Positions 1 to 12,307 of a stretch of 64,000 nt of DNA are shown in pieces; the first letter of the stretch is position 1, and each line of letters begins with the position of its first letter. Source of the stretch: Oopsacas minuta. Lineage: Eukaryota; Porifera; Hexactinellida; Lyssacinosida; Leucopsacidae. The stretch lies in assembly GCA_024704765.1 (NCBI GenBank), contig JAKMXF010000303.1, positions 1 to 64,000 on the forward strand, read 5' to 3'. Below the pieces are notes generated by a model. It was not told where the DNA came from and did no database searches. It saw nothing but the letters and a program-made list of their open reading frames with translations. The position numbers were made by a program, and so were the translations under genes.

Positions 1-23
1 ATTTAGGACTAGGATTCCTAATA

Positions 24-1015
24 ATGGCTCCTAATGTGTGGGCGGATAAATACAATATCAAAGGACACTGGGGCTATACCACATCTACTCTAGACTGGTG
101 TGAGGAGAACTATATCGTGTTATTTTATGTCGCAGAGTTCTGGAATACAATTAGCAATGTTTTATTAGTTATTCTTCCGTTATGTTTAATATATTCATAT
201 TATATACAGAAATTTGCTTTTATTCACATTCTGGCTGTATCCTCAGTATTTACTGTTGGAATAGGTTCTGTTCTCTTTCATGCCACTCTCCTCTATCATA
301 TGCAAATGATGGATGAGCTGCCAATGCTTATTGCTGCTTCTTTCTTGGTATTTAATATGATGACCATTACAGTAGCTGATGGTTCTGTTTGGAAATTTAT
401 TATCGGATTACTCCTTTCAATTTTCTGTATTTTCGCTATTGTCGTATACTTGGTTATTAATGATCCTCTGTTTCATGAAGCTTGTTATGGAATATTGGTA
501 AGTTGTGTAAGCTTAATCTGGCATTCTAATTAAGGCTTAAGTTGGTTATATTCCAAAATTTGTGTAGGACATTTTCCTACATCGTTTGTAGTACGTATTC
601 CGCCTATCATGAATTTGTTATATAATAGAGTATATTATTTTATTTTATGATATTTATCGTGTAGATATTTTTATCTTTCATCGCTTCATTTGGTACAATC
701 TTCAAACATGAGCTATACAACTGTGCCAAACTCCTAATCACAGGCTACTCAATCGTAATAGTTGCATTCATATTGTGGAACGTGGAAAATACATTTTGCC
801 CACAGGTTCGTTCTGTCAGAGATAAATCTGGTTACTTCCGTCCTCTGTTTGAGCTCCATGCTTGGTGGCATATTCTCTGTGGATTAGGTACACATGTTAT
901 AGTTCTATCGCACACTAAGCTATTGCTATCTTACAGGGATATTGCTTACGAATTTCGGTATTATTTCGGTATAATACCGTATATTCAGCAGCTAAGTAAA
1001 GAGAAGAATGTTTAA
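24..1015 (+). CDS. ACER3: Alkaline ceramidase (ACER3-like), two exons
   Basis: Multi-pass membrane amidase of the alkaline ceramidase family, which cleaves ceramides or phytoceramides to sphingoid base and fatty acid in the ER/Golgi. Exon 1 is 24-497 and exon 2 is 665-1015, with a phase-0 GTAAGT...TAG intron, giving about 275 residues, the usual size. The N-terminus has the family block TTSTLDWCEENY followed by AEFWNTISN. The metal-site motifs are present: FHATLLYHMQMMDELPM in exon 1 and ELHAWWHILCGLG in exon 2. Several hydrophobic segments are evident. The ATG at 24 is chosen because the family block follows about 20 residues later. Family assignment is very secure; substrate preference (ACER3 rather than ACER1/2) is inferred from the N-terminal motif. 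Confidence 0.93.
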
Positions 1016-1212
1016 TTGATCAGCTGTTTTTAGCTAATTATCTATTTATTGTGTTTTCATGATTACATGTGTATTTATTTACAATATTTTCGAATAGAGC
1101 AATATAATAAATAAGTATGTTCTATATATTGATAACAAACTTGATGCTATACAAACAAACAACAATTTACAAATTTTTATTTATTCACAATTAAGGTAGT
1201 ATACGTATACTC

Positions 1213-3427
1213 ATGACTTATAGTGGTGTGAATAGAAGCACCTCTGGTCTCACGGCAGAAGACAATTACTATGGAGAAGGACAGGAGGCATATCAATCTG
1301 AGCTGAGACAGAGTAGCATATCACCTGAGGTATCTGAATTTCTTTACAACTTGCTAGAACAAATTCTGTTTACAACACAAGAGGAAGTACAAGATAAACA
1401 GAGGAAAGGAGAGCTATCTCGTCTCTATGATAACTACTTCTACCTATCTGATAAGTACTATCAGTTGTATCGCTGGCCGACAGTGGAGGAGGTGAGCAGA
1501 CACCTGAACATAGACAGTGAAATAGAGGGATGGCAGATATCTGTGAGTACAATTTATACTCTACAACATAAATATTTATTATCTTGTTTATTATCTTAGA
1601 TATTTAGACGTCTCTATTCAGAACTTTTCATAAGACACTCGCTGGAGTTAAGTGAGTCTAAAGCTCCTGCTCCTTTCTCCTACAGTGACTATTGTGACAG
1701 TATGGATATATACCTGGGTTTATTCAATCTGCTACTGAATGAATGTAAAGAGCCACTTAATTTCGATCTACCTAGTCAATGGATATGGGATATCATTAAC
1801 GGATTCCTCAAGCATCATGAAAGCTTTTTGATTTGGCGCTCTCAGGTGAAAAAGCGTTCCCTCAAAGAGAGACAACTGCTACGAGACTCAGACAACCTCT
1901 GGACGGTTGAGCTAGTATTGAATGCACTCAATACTCTCATTAAATTCTCTAATATAAATGAACAGCTGGAGGCGTATCATAAGACGAAAGATCCAGAAGC
2001 AGCTAAAGAGGTAAGTATTTATCTATTTATTGTTCCATAACCTCTCTAATACAGTTAACTCACGTTATGTCAAACACGGATATATTGAATACCCGCTGAT
2101 AGCGAAGTCTGAAAACAAATATGGTCCAAAACCGTCTAAGTAAGATAAAATTCCATAGGTTATTCATTTATATCGAACTCCGCTATCGAAGTAAACATCG
2201 CTGTACCTTGAGCTTTGATATAGAGAGTTAACTGTACATCTTATGCTATTGGATCTAGCGGTCTCTCCTTTTACGTCTAATTATAGCAATTTATTTTGTA
2301 AATTTCATATACAAAGTTCACTCATTTCATTATTTCATTCTCTTTTTACTTAACATTTTTCTAGGCTGGAAATAAGTACGGGAGGCAGCCTCTCTACAGG
2401 AACCTCGGCTACTTCAGTCTATTTGCACTACTGAAGCTTCACACACAGCTGGGAGATTTTCACGAGGGTTTACTCTCTGTGAAGAATATTCGCATTACAC
2501 ATCAAACCCTTACAAGGATGACTATTCCCCTAAGTGCAATCAATCTAGTATATAATATGGGATTCTGTTACTTCATGATGCGTCGTTACCTAGATGTAAT
2601 CAGAGTATTCTCTGAGATAACTCAGCTCACACAGAGCTGGTCTCTAGGGCAAGGCTCTATCTCAGGCGAGCAGATTATGAAGATACAAGTTGAGCTTATA
2701 GTCAATAAATGTAATAAAATACTTGCTTTCATCACTCCTCTTATTCCGCAAGTAAGTTTGTATTAATTATAGCTTTCTCGTTCTAATATTATTATTAATT
2801 GGCTGTTAACAGAACTTTGATGATAAAACTACAAAATCTCTATCTCGCATAACTACACTTAACGAAGCTATATCTACCTTCAGGCTGGAAGAATTAAGAG
2901 ATTATTTCTACCAATGTTGTCCTCAGTTCCTCCCTACTACCACACCTGATTATGATAATTTAGTGGATCAGAGTGAGAGTTGTGTAGAACACCAATGGGA
3001 AGTGTTTTTATCTGATTATATTCCTCAGATGTTCATACCTAGGGTTAGAGGTTATCTTAAATTTTATGCTTCTCTTCCTCTCAGCAAGCTCGCGGAATTC
3101 CTAGCATCGGAATATGCTGAATTTTCTCAGGAGCAAGTAGAGAAATACATGATCCCTAACGATATAGAGCGACTCCGGTCTTTCCTCATGTGCTATAAAC
3201 ACAAGATGTATTCACCTGTATGGATGGGTGACTCACCACTTGAAGGCATGCATCGCAGTGCCAATGATCTAGAGTTCTATCTGGATGGAGACATGATACA
3301 TATCGTGGAGAGGAAGAAGAGAGATCAGACATATGAAGAATCGTTTGTTGATGAAATTCTTAAGTTACGGGACTTGAGGAGTCAGATCATAAAACCTAAT
3401 CAATCTTTTCATCAAGCACAATATTAG
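1213..3427 (+). CDS. EIF3L: Eukaryotic translation initiation factor 3 subunit L, four exons
   Basis: Component of the eIF3 complex that loads mRNA and initiator tRNA on the 40S subunit. Exons as read from splice sites: 1213-1542, 1600-2010, 2365-2751 and 2813-3427, all joined in phase 0, giving about 580 residues against roughly 560 in vertebrates. Diagnostic stretches are PSQWIWDIINGFLKHHESF, SNINEQLEAYH, NLGYFSLFALLKLHTQLGD, FMMRRYLDVIRVF, and the PCI region ending FKHKM-like (CYKHKMYSPVWMGDS) and DGDMIHIVERK. The gene is followed by 466 bases before the SMC5 start. The N-terminal 30 residues are low-complexity and less certain, but the first ATG fits. Confidence 0.95.
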
Positions 3428-3893
3428 ACATTATTATTAGGTGATTAATGCGGTTATATTGAGTTAGTTACATGTACTTGTTACAATTAACGAGGGTTCA
3501 TGCTATATGCTCATTACAGGTATTTAGGTGAATGGTGTATGTATTTTCTTGGTTTTCTATCATATCTTTTAAACCACTTATCACACGTACATAGGTATAT
3601 TACTCCATTCATGTATTTGTAATTCGCAGTCTGGCATTAATCTCATCCTCTCAATACTATAGAGTCAGTTTTAACCTGTGCAGCTGTGTTATATTTATAA
3701 CACCATTGTTAACTTTCAGAGTATTTCTTAATTTCTTCCAAATTTTCGCAATTGTTTCACTTTCTACTTGAATCCACATGCGGAATTATTTACCTATCTA
3801 TTAATAATAGCTCATATCAAACTAACTTTATTTAATACAAATATCACTGAATTAAGTTTATATACAAACAGTAGACAAACTGCTACTACAGAG
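3428..3893. other. Intergenic spacer EIF3L-SMC5
   Basis: No gene seen. An open frame continues upstream of the SMC5 ATG to 3768, but that part is A+T-rich and unlike SMC5, so it is taken as 5' UTR/promoter. Confidence 0.5.
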
Positions 3894-6800
3894 ATGTCAG
3901 CGGCTAATCTGTCTGAAGGGATTGTCAAGACAGAACCTGATCTCTCACCTGTACCATCCGGTGGGAAAGATTTCGCTACCGGAGCTATTGTGAGCATATA
4001 TTTAAGGAATTTCGTCACTTACGAAGAAGTGAAGTTCTACTGTAAGCCTGGTTTGAACTTAATACTTGGTCCCAATGGATCTGGAAAGTCTACGATCGTT
4101 TGTGCCCTCTGTCTGGGATTGGGAGGTTCTCCTAAGTTGCTGGGGAGAGCTAAAGATGTTAAGGAATTCGTGAAGAGAGGATGTATCGAAGGTGAAATAG
4201 AGTTGCAACTTTTCCGGAAGCGTGGACGATCTCTCATAATCAGACGCTGTATCAACAGTACTAACTCGAAATCTAAATGGTATATTGATGGACGACCCAG
4301 TAAATTGGAGACTGTAACAGTAGAAATACAAAAGATGAATATTCAACTTGCAAATTTATGTCAGTTCTTACCACAAGACAAAGTATGTTCCTCTATTATT
4401 ATATATATATATACCTTAAGAAAGTTATCTTATATTCTATTCAAGGTTGTAGAGTTTGCTAAGATGGATAAGTACAAGTTATTGCGAGCTACAGAGCAAG
4501 CTATCGGACCAGCTGATCTAGATGAAATGCACGAGGAATTGATTAATCTTAGAGATAAAGAGAAAAATACTAAGAAGAATTTGGAAACAATGAATGACAA
4601 ATGCAAACAGTAAGTACAGCTAACTCAGCTTAATTGGGACACAATCACTTGTCACAGTTAAGTGAGTTGTAGATTAACTAAATACGATCCGCTTCGCTTG
4701 CTCGCACAAAGAGTGTTCACATATAACTCGGGACTTCGTGCCTCGATATTTTCATAAGAATTAAGAACGACTATTATTTACACATGACTACATTGAAAAA
4801 GCGAAGTTTGGAATCAGCGTATTCGACTACCCCAGATATAAACGTTGAAAGTTAAGACTATTTAGAAATTTATTTACTTTATACACTTAAGCAACAACAA
4901 ATATTCGCACTAAGTTGTTGACAATATCATCTTTGGAATCAGTGTACTACATTTCCTAGAATAACCGTTATTAGAAAGTTGTTTACTTTATATTCTTAAA
5001 AAAACAAATAATTTTACATATGATTAATTCAAAAGTGTGAAAATCGGATTCAGCATATTCGATATATTTAGTCAAGTTTATTGAATTCAGTTTTACTTTC
5101 TTGATAACACGATAATGATAAATATAGTTATGCGGCAACTGAGAATTGCGAAATTAGAATTCGATACAACATTCCATAAATCCTTTCCTTGACAACGGAC
5201 AAATAGACAACAATAACAATTTAGAGGCCTCACACAAAGTAGTCACGGCGCTGATTACGTGTATGTATCAGCTTTGCATTTAAGTTTGGGTATATTCGAT
5301 TATCATGTTAAGATCTAAACTGAGCAAACAGTCACGAAATATCCCATCTGATAACTCGTTTTTCACAATATCTATGTATTAATAGGTTGACACAGCTTAA
5401 TCAGCTGGTACAAGGTGATGTAGAACGGTATATGGAAAGGCAGAAAGTTATAGAAAATGTACAAGAGTTAAAACAGAAAAAATCTCTGATAGAATATCGT
5501 CATGCAAGAGAGAGATGGCAGAACATGAATAAGAATAAGAAGGAAGCTATTAGTATTCTGTCACAAGCTACAAAACACCTACAACCTGTTGAGTCATCCA
5601 TAACAGAAGTAGAGAAGCAGGTTAGTGAGAATACTGGCCGAATCAGACTATTCGGTGCATACTGTGATGACATTGATTATAGCCAGCTATATACGTAAGT
5701 ATATGGCGTATACTATATACATGATAGCTAGGATAAGCTAGTTAACATATCTAACTGTGCACCAGTAGACTTATGATCAGGATTAGACTATTAGAGAATA
5801 TATTCTCTCTTATATGAGTAAATATACTGTACAATTAGACAATTTGAGAGTGGATCTTAACTTCTTAAGTGTATATAATAGTATTGAGTGTTAAAATACA
5901 AATAGGGACTATAATCAATACAATTACACTTCATTTATCTAGACTTAGGGATATATACAGTATAACTATGTACTATATTAATTGCCCTGCAATTAATTGG
6001 GTATACGTTTTGTGAATGTAGATAGAGAAACTGCGGATGGAGTCTCACCAGCTTTCTATGAAATACAGACAAGGTGATAAGTCACTACACCAGCTGATTG
6101 AGAACATCAGACAGCTGGTAGACGAGCTAGACGGACCTAGACGAGAATTCCAAGAGAAACAGCAACAAGAGCAGAATAGAATTAGTAAAATTGAGAGCTT
6201 GCAGCGTGACATAACAAAGCTTCAGGATGAACTTACCAACCTCCCTGCTCTAGTAGACATTAAACCTGAGTTAAATAGACTATCTAAGGAAACCAAAGAT
6301 ATAGATTATAAAATACGGAACTTCCAAGTAAATATAGTTATACTAGAATATTTGTTACTTTTATGCATTAACATATTATCTTATCTAGGACAGAAAAGAC
6401 GAATTAAATGAAAATAAACATCACTTAATTCGCCAACTTGATGATATCAGAAGAGAAATACATGTGCTCAATGATATCCGTACTCAGAGATTGAAAATGA
6501 TGGCTCATTCAGAACCAGATACAATTGCCTCAGTAGAATGGCTTATAAAGAACAAAGACAGGTTTAAAATGCAAATATTTGAGCCGATCATTACTGTTGT
6601 TAATGCAACTAATGTTAAGTACGCCAAGATGTTAGAGGCTTGCATTAAGTTCAAGGAGAGATATGCCTTTGTAGCTCAGAATGTAGAAGTGAGTATTTGC
6701 AGTAAACTTAATATTTCGTATTATTTTGTAGATTTGCCAGTCATCCAGCTTATTAGCTAAATATTTTACCCTACGGGATGCTTTTGGCCTCAATTCTTCA

Positions 6801-8705
6801 AACGATTAAGTATATTCACTTTTTGCTATAACAGTTCTTACAGTTTATGTTGATAGATCCTCAATGAATAAGAAATACAAATTCACGAGCCTACCCCCAT
6901 CTCCCTAACATTTAGTACCATGAATTACAGTATGAATACAGCTTAATTGTCAGTTTACTTCACCTGTGTTATTATAAGGTTGAGTAACTTGGTTATGTGT
7001 TTATGTTAGACATTATTCCAAATAGGATGCAGAACTATTCCTAGAGGAACAACGAGTGAGAAAGGATTTGCGTATAGATTGTGTACGAGCACCTAACAAG
7101 CCTCTATCATCTTACCAACACCCTTATCCCCTGGAAGAGATAAAGAAGTTCCGTTTTGAGACCTACATCTCTGAAATAATCGATGCTCCTATTCCTATAC
7201 TAGCGTACATGTGTGAGAATTTCAATGTACACAGGATTCCAATACACAAGAATAAAGAGCTAGCTGAGCATGAAACAAAACAAATTCAGGCACATTTACC
7301 AAATATCCGTACTTTCTACACACAAGAGGTTCGTTACGTCATCAGCGGTAGTCGTTATGATCCAGACAAGAGGATTATCAGAACAGAAAGCATAAGAAAC
7401 CCTTACTTTCTTACAAAGACAGGGCAAGTTAGCGGGGAGGCGGAGCTGCAGAACAAACAAGAGGAGACTCTGAGGAAGTTGTCGGTACTAGACACACAGC
7501 TGAAAAGTCTAGACTCCCATGAGCAGCAGCTCAGGGTAGAGCTGGAGAAGCTGAGACGACAGAAAAATAGTTTAACAGATGTTTCCTCAACCAGGAAGAA
7601 ATTGGACAGTAATATTCTGATTAAAAATACTAAATTGGATGAATTATCTAAGACTACGTTTGATGTACAAGCTGAGGAGAGGAGATGTCAGGAGCAGATT
7701 GATGCGATACAGGAGAAGAGAATACAAATTTCTACCAAGCTCTCTAACATGAGTAGACTACAGAAAGATAATATTAAAGAGCAGCTACACTTTAACCTCA
7801 AGAAAGTACAACTTGGTATTAAAAAGTCAGATCGTCTCAGAAGCATTAGAAAGTACAAGGAGGAAGTTGAAAAGGCTGAATCTAAGGTAGCAGAGTTTAC
7901 AGAGGTAGAGAAGGAACTGAAGAATAATGCTAATACTCTACTTGGATATGTAGAAGAGTTGTTAGGCTATAAAATAACTGAAATACCAATATCTATGAAG
8001 CAGAGACTGATGACTGGAACGGATGAGGAGGATTCTCTGCAGAAAATACAAACTCAATTGCATGAGTATCAAGCTAAGTTAGAGCTGTGTATTGCTACTG
8101 ATCCTCACACAATAAGGCAGTATACAGATCGTAATCAGGAAATTAATGGAGTACGTGATGCAATTGAGAGAGAGACCAAAGAGAACGATAACACTCGGGG
8201 CAGGATTGAGCAGCTTAAAGTTCGCTGGTTGGAGCCGTTAAAGAAATTGTTAGAAGAAGTGAATAATCGATTTTCTTACTATTTCAACCAGATCTCATGC
8301 AGGGGAGAAGTGAAGCTAAGTATTGAAGATTTCTCTGGAGAAGATGAGTTTGACAAGTATGGTGTTACTATCAATGTAAAATTCAGAGATGAGGAGGAAT
8401 TACAACAGTTGACAGCTTTTCATCAGAGCGGTGGAGAACGTTCTGTCAGCACCATTCTCTACCTGATGGCTCTACAAGAACATGCACAATCTCCCTTCCG
8501 AGTAGTGGATGAGATAAATCAAGGCATGGACTCACATTATGAACGCTGTGTGTTTGACTTTATAACAAACTCAGCCAGTAAGCAGAACACATCTCAGTAC
8601 TTCCTTCTTAGTCCTAAGCTCCTCCCCTCCCTTAAGTTTTCCCCAGACATGGCTCTACACTTCATATGTAACGGACCTGGCATAGGAGAGATTTCATTAC
8701 ACTAA
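3894..8705 (+). CDS. SMC5: SMC5, structural maintenance of chromosomes 5, six exons
   Basis: ATPase of the SMC5/6 complex, acting in homologous-recombination repair and replication-fork stability in the nucleus. Exons: 3894-4382, 4446-4609, 5386-5620, 6022-6327, 6389-6688 and 7026-8705, about 1057 residues (vertebrate proteins about 1100). The N-terminal head has Walker A GPNGSGKST and the NLCQFLPQDKVVEFA block. Long coiled coils flank a hinge around exons 5-6 (FETYISEIIDAPIPILAYMC). The C-terminal head has signature HQSGGERSVSTILYLMALQ and Walker B FRVVDEINQGMD. The third exon is ended at 5620 because the next exon then continues the coiled coil in phase 0; a later donor at 5695 is the alternative. 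Intron 2 carries an interspersed repeat. Confidence 0.95.
4688..5220. repeat. Interspersed repeat copy in SMC5 intron 2
   Basis: About 530 bases that begin with a CGCTTCGCTTGCTCG module and end near CCTTTCCTTGACAACGGAC, with recurring internal phrases (GTTTACTTTATA, CATATGATTAATTCAAAAGT, CGATATATTTAGT). The same phrases, in the same order, occur at about 28021-28350 and 32450-33000, and inverted at 62206-62430. No coding potential seen. Boundaries are approximate. Confidence 0.75.
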
Positions 8706-10239
8706 TTATATTAGACTGAGCAGTGAGCATATTTTGACATGTTATTCATTTCACACCTTGTAGAGCCAGCAGGTAGAGGAAAAAATTTTAATTTCAGTTT
8801 TCTATTAGTGAGTATTTTAATGATCTTATAACACAATTTAATTTACTGAACTCCTGCTAAGGGCTTACTTAGTTTTATGGATTAATAAATAATATACCAG
8901 TTTGTATACCTCCCGAATTATATATTTCTTTACACGCTTTTTCGTACAGATTCGATGTGCGGATCCATACGTCCGTCCCCGCGATCCTGCGAAATATTGC
9001 AGACCGATTATATACCAATTAATAGGCATGTACGCAGGCACTTTGAGGTGTACCATGGATATGAACTTTTTGGTGATTAATCATATGTTTACACAATCTT
9101 CGCTTTAATTCATCTTTACAAATCTTGGTGAGATTTCGTTGCATTAATTAACTAGCACTAATATCGTGTTGTGAGGTAACCAGTCGCTAATTAGAATGTT
9201 ATAACATCCATCCCATACTTGCAACCTGAGTGATTAAAAAGTGGAACGAAATGGCTGATTTAGCGAGACATCGCGGGACGTAGAGTACCATGCTAGCATT
9301 AGATTGGACTTACAAAATTCGTGACTAATAAGGGTTTCGGAATGTATCAGCGGGACATTAGCCTCTACACATGTCCGAACTTCCCGCCAATATCGTAACA
9401 GTTATCGAATATACCATTCAAAGAGAAGAACAAAACTCCTTCAGTTTGCATGCATGCCTCTGGTAACTATGGAGTGGGACTTCTCTCCTGAGAGAACAAA
9501 CACATGAATGTACAGATTGTCTTGCCAGCTAAACACAAATATTCAATGTTCGAGATCTAACATCTCTACATGATATACCCTAAGATTAAATGCACATCTT
9601 GTTTCTCTTATGAATGAGAATAGAATATCTATTGATTTGGAAGGGCTGTGTCTAGCTTGCATTGACTGATCTACGAGAAGTTTACATCAACACATATAGT
9701 CATGGTTAGGTATCTTAGCAAGTGTTTGAAATTTGTTTAGTTGCAGGATTTGGAGTAAGTTGTGGAATTAATCTGGTACATAGAGACGTTGATTTGGAGA
9801 GAAAGATATAGAGAGTGGTTAGGATGATTGAATTCTTCACTATCATATCCATTCTTGCCAAATAGCTTTATCCTTGTTAAGTCTGGTAGCATGAATAGAA
9901 AGCTAGATGATTTCCTGTTTCCATGACATAAAGGCTATCCTGATAGGTTAGCATACTTCATAACTGCTTCAGGTCTTGAGCTCAGAATCGGTTGAGCTGG
10001 TCTCTTCCTGTCAGAGAGAATATTTCATTATAATGTTATTCATCTCTGCCACATAAATGTGTCCGATTCTGATACCTTTTGAGAGTTACGAATTTATCAG
10101 TAGTCCCCTCCAAAAATTATAGAATACATTGATCATACCAAGGATAGTGGGAAGCTGGATAGATGCTGCTATACCCATGACCATATCCTTATGAGTCTAA
10201 ATCTTTCATATTAAATTATTAACAAAAAATAACTTATTT
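8706..10239. other. Non-coding spacer after SMC5
   Basis: Only short chance open frames on both strands (for example 8902-9108), with no family motif and no pairing of splice sites that makes a longer frame. No RNA gene recognised. Confidence 0.5.
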
Positions 10240-10390
10240 ATAGCTCAACTATACTATAGTACAGTTTTTGTGTATTAGCTTCTCTATGTTCGAGGAAAGG
10301 TCATTTATTAGGCCTAATGAAAGCCACCTTTTTGGGATGAGGGTATGGGGTTTTTGTATTACAAAAACTACTATAGTATAGTTGGGCTAT
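10240..10390. mobile_element. Short inverted-repeat element (MITE-like)
   Basis: About 150 bases bounded by inverted repeats of roughly 30 bases: TAGCTCAACTATACTATAGT on the left, and on the right the reverse complement with one or two changes. The repeat continues inward through AGTTTTTGT. No coding capacity. Class unknown. Confidence 0.75.
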
Positions 10391-10469
10391 ATATAAGGAA
10401 TCTGTTCAATTAATTATTGCATTTAATGGTTTGTGTTATTATACTTATATTACATAGCCATTTTCCAAT

Positions 10470-11003
10470 ATGTTTCGCGGATATGCACCACCTGCCTTAA
10501 TGCATACTCCTACCACTCATCCCGCGTTCCAAGAGGTGAGGGATTTTATAAATGCAGACGTAACTAGAATAGTCTCTGCACTTCAAGAAAAGAAAACACT
10601 GATGTTTCAAGAACTAGACTCTGGAGAAAGAATTCTTACGAACACAACAACAACAACAAACTGAATTGGCTAAACTTGGAAATCTGAAATCACATGCTGA
10701 AGGGTTGACGCTGGGGTACCTAGCTGATGTCCAAGATAGACTGGCACAGGATATACAGATCGGGATTTCTAAACTAAATTTGGACATTGAGAAGTCCAAA
10801 ATCCCCCTTATATTATTCAAGCTGAATGGGTGTTTAAGGTAGAAAATTTGATTTGGCAAATAAGGAATTCTAAAATAAGTTATTACAACCGAGGCCCTAA
10901 AGATTTTGGTAAGTTAACACCTTATTCTCCTGAAACTATTCCTTCTGGGACTAATCTCTATACTAATCCCTCTGATCACTCTTATACTTTCAAATCCCCT
11001 TGA
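10470..11003 (+). pseudogene. Broken coiled-coil gene fragment, TRIM/B-box-like (tentative)
   Basis: A frame opening at 10470 (64 codons) reads as an amphipathic helix with ALQEKKTLMFQELDSGE. It then shifts frame at an AACAACAAC run near 10640 and continues as a Gln-rich coiled coil (TELAKLGNLKSHAEGLTLG) to about 10800. Another frame follows (IWQIRNSKISYYNRGP and onward) and stops at 11001-11003. Together this looks like one decayed protein of about 175 residues. The heptad pattern resembles the coiled coil after B-boxes in TRIM-like proteins, but no zinc residues are present, so the assignment is weak. It sits 80 bases downstream of a MITE. Confidence 0.4.
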
Positions 11004-11166
11004 TGACACGATTATTTTGGCTCATTATTTCGTAGAGATGTTTTGGTATTTTGACGTCCCCGATTTATACATTTCAAACTATTGTTATTGTTTATTTGCA
11101 TTTTGTAAGGATGTACCAATGTAGAGTACAACTTGAACATTACTATGAACCTTTACTACGTTTGAA

Positions 11167-11225
11167 TTGTGTTGTGTTGTGTTGTGTTGTGTTGTGTTGT
11201 GTTGTGTTGTGTTGTGTTGTGTTGT
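11167..11225. repeat. Pentanucleotide microsatellite (GTTGT)n
   Basis: About 12 perfect tandem copies of GTTGT, followed by a degenerate GTT-rich tail. It creates a spurious Cys/Val-rich open frame. Confidence 0.95.
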
Positions 11226-12307
11226 TGTTTCTGTTGTTGTTCAGGTTTAATTCTGGGTTCAAGGGGGATGCGACCAATATACAGGGCATATCGCCAATTC
11301 ATTCACTAAAAGAAATTGCTTGAATTAAACTCATAACCAAGATAAATTGATAAACTTCTCTCAGGTGATAGATATTGCTTTGACATTTATGGAAAAAGAT
11401 ATAAACGATGACAACTATACGAAATTATTTTAGAATTTGTATCTTCAAAGTTAGAACCTTACCATTACGTGTTTAAGCGGATAAAAAATATTGTATCTAG
11501 ATTATTTTGAGAGTAAGTTGCGTTATTTGTGAGATAAAGTTTTCAACTTCAGTTTTCAGTTCTAGAATTGGGGATTGTTTTTATAGATTTAATGCAACAT
11601 TACTACGATGACATTTTCATGACCTCCGCCACTCGCTGGGGATACCTACAATTGACCTATTTCAATGATAGAACTCCACCATCTGTATTTTTCCTTTGGG
11701 TATCGCTCAACAATTCTATCTTTGCGTTATACAAATGTCATAAACTCCTGAATAAAATCCAAAATATTGAACCAGATGGTTCTAAACTTTTTCAGTAATA
11801 TCACATGATATTTTTGTGATAGAATTGGTGAAACACCCTGCATAGTGTATAGAGGGCAATAATATTTAAGAGTGGGATAGCTAGGAATTTGAGGTTAGTT
11901 TAAATTTGAAACCCTGGGTGCAACTAAACTCAATCTAATTTCCATGTTCAGGACAACTAATTTGATACACTAATCAACTCTCTGAATAAAAAATTTCATA
12001 TACCAACAATATATTTATCTACTATTTCCAATAAAGTGCATTTTGTCTACTTGCTTTACTCTCATAATCGCCTTGTTTATGCGATTTCTACACCGACGTT
12101 ATTTCGATGTGTTTGGGTTCTTATTGCGTCCAAAACCCAGGGATTTCACCTTTCCTGCTTTCCATCTCGATATTACTGAACACCAAAATACAGAGATTAA
12201 TAAATAGATACAAAAACAAAATAATGCTTTTCTTCCCCAACTAAGTGTATATATATTACTCTTAAACAAACACTATGATAACACACATAAAAAGGTGGAA
12301 ATCAATA
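11226..12307. other. Non-coding spacer
   Basis: One 76-codon plus-strand frame at 11568-11798 has no recognisable family or splice context and is not called. Nothing else seen. Confidence 0.45.

Noticed and set aside
5621-5694. Longer SMC5 exon 3 using the donor at 5695
   Set aside because: Ending at 5620 gives a phase-0 join to 6022 and continuous coiled coil; the later donor would shift frame against exon 4.
11051-11323. 90-codon frame with Cys-Val repeats
   Set aside because: Produced by the GTTGT microsatellite.
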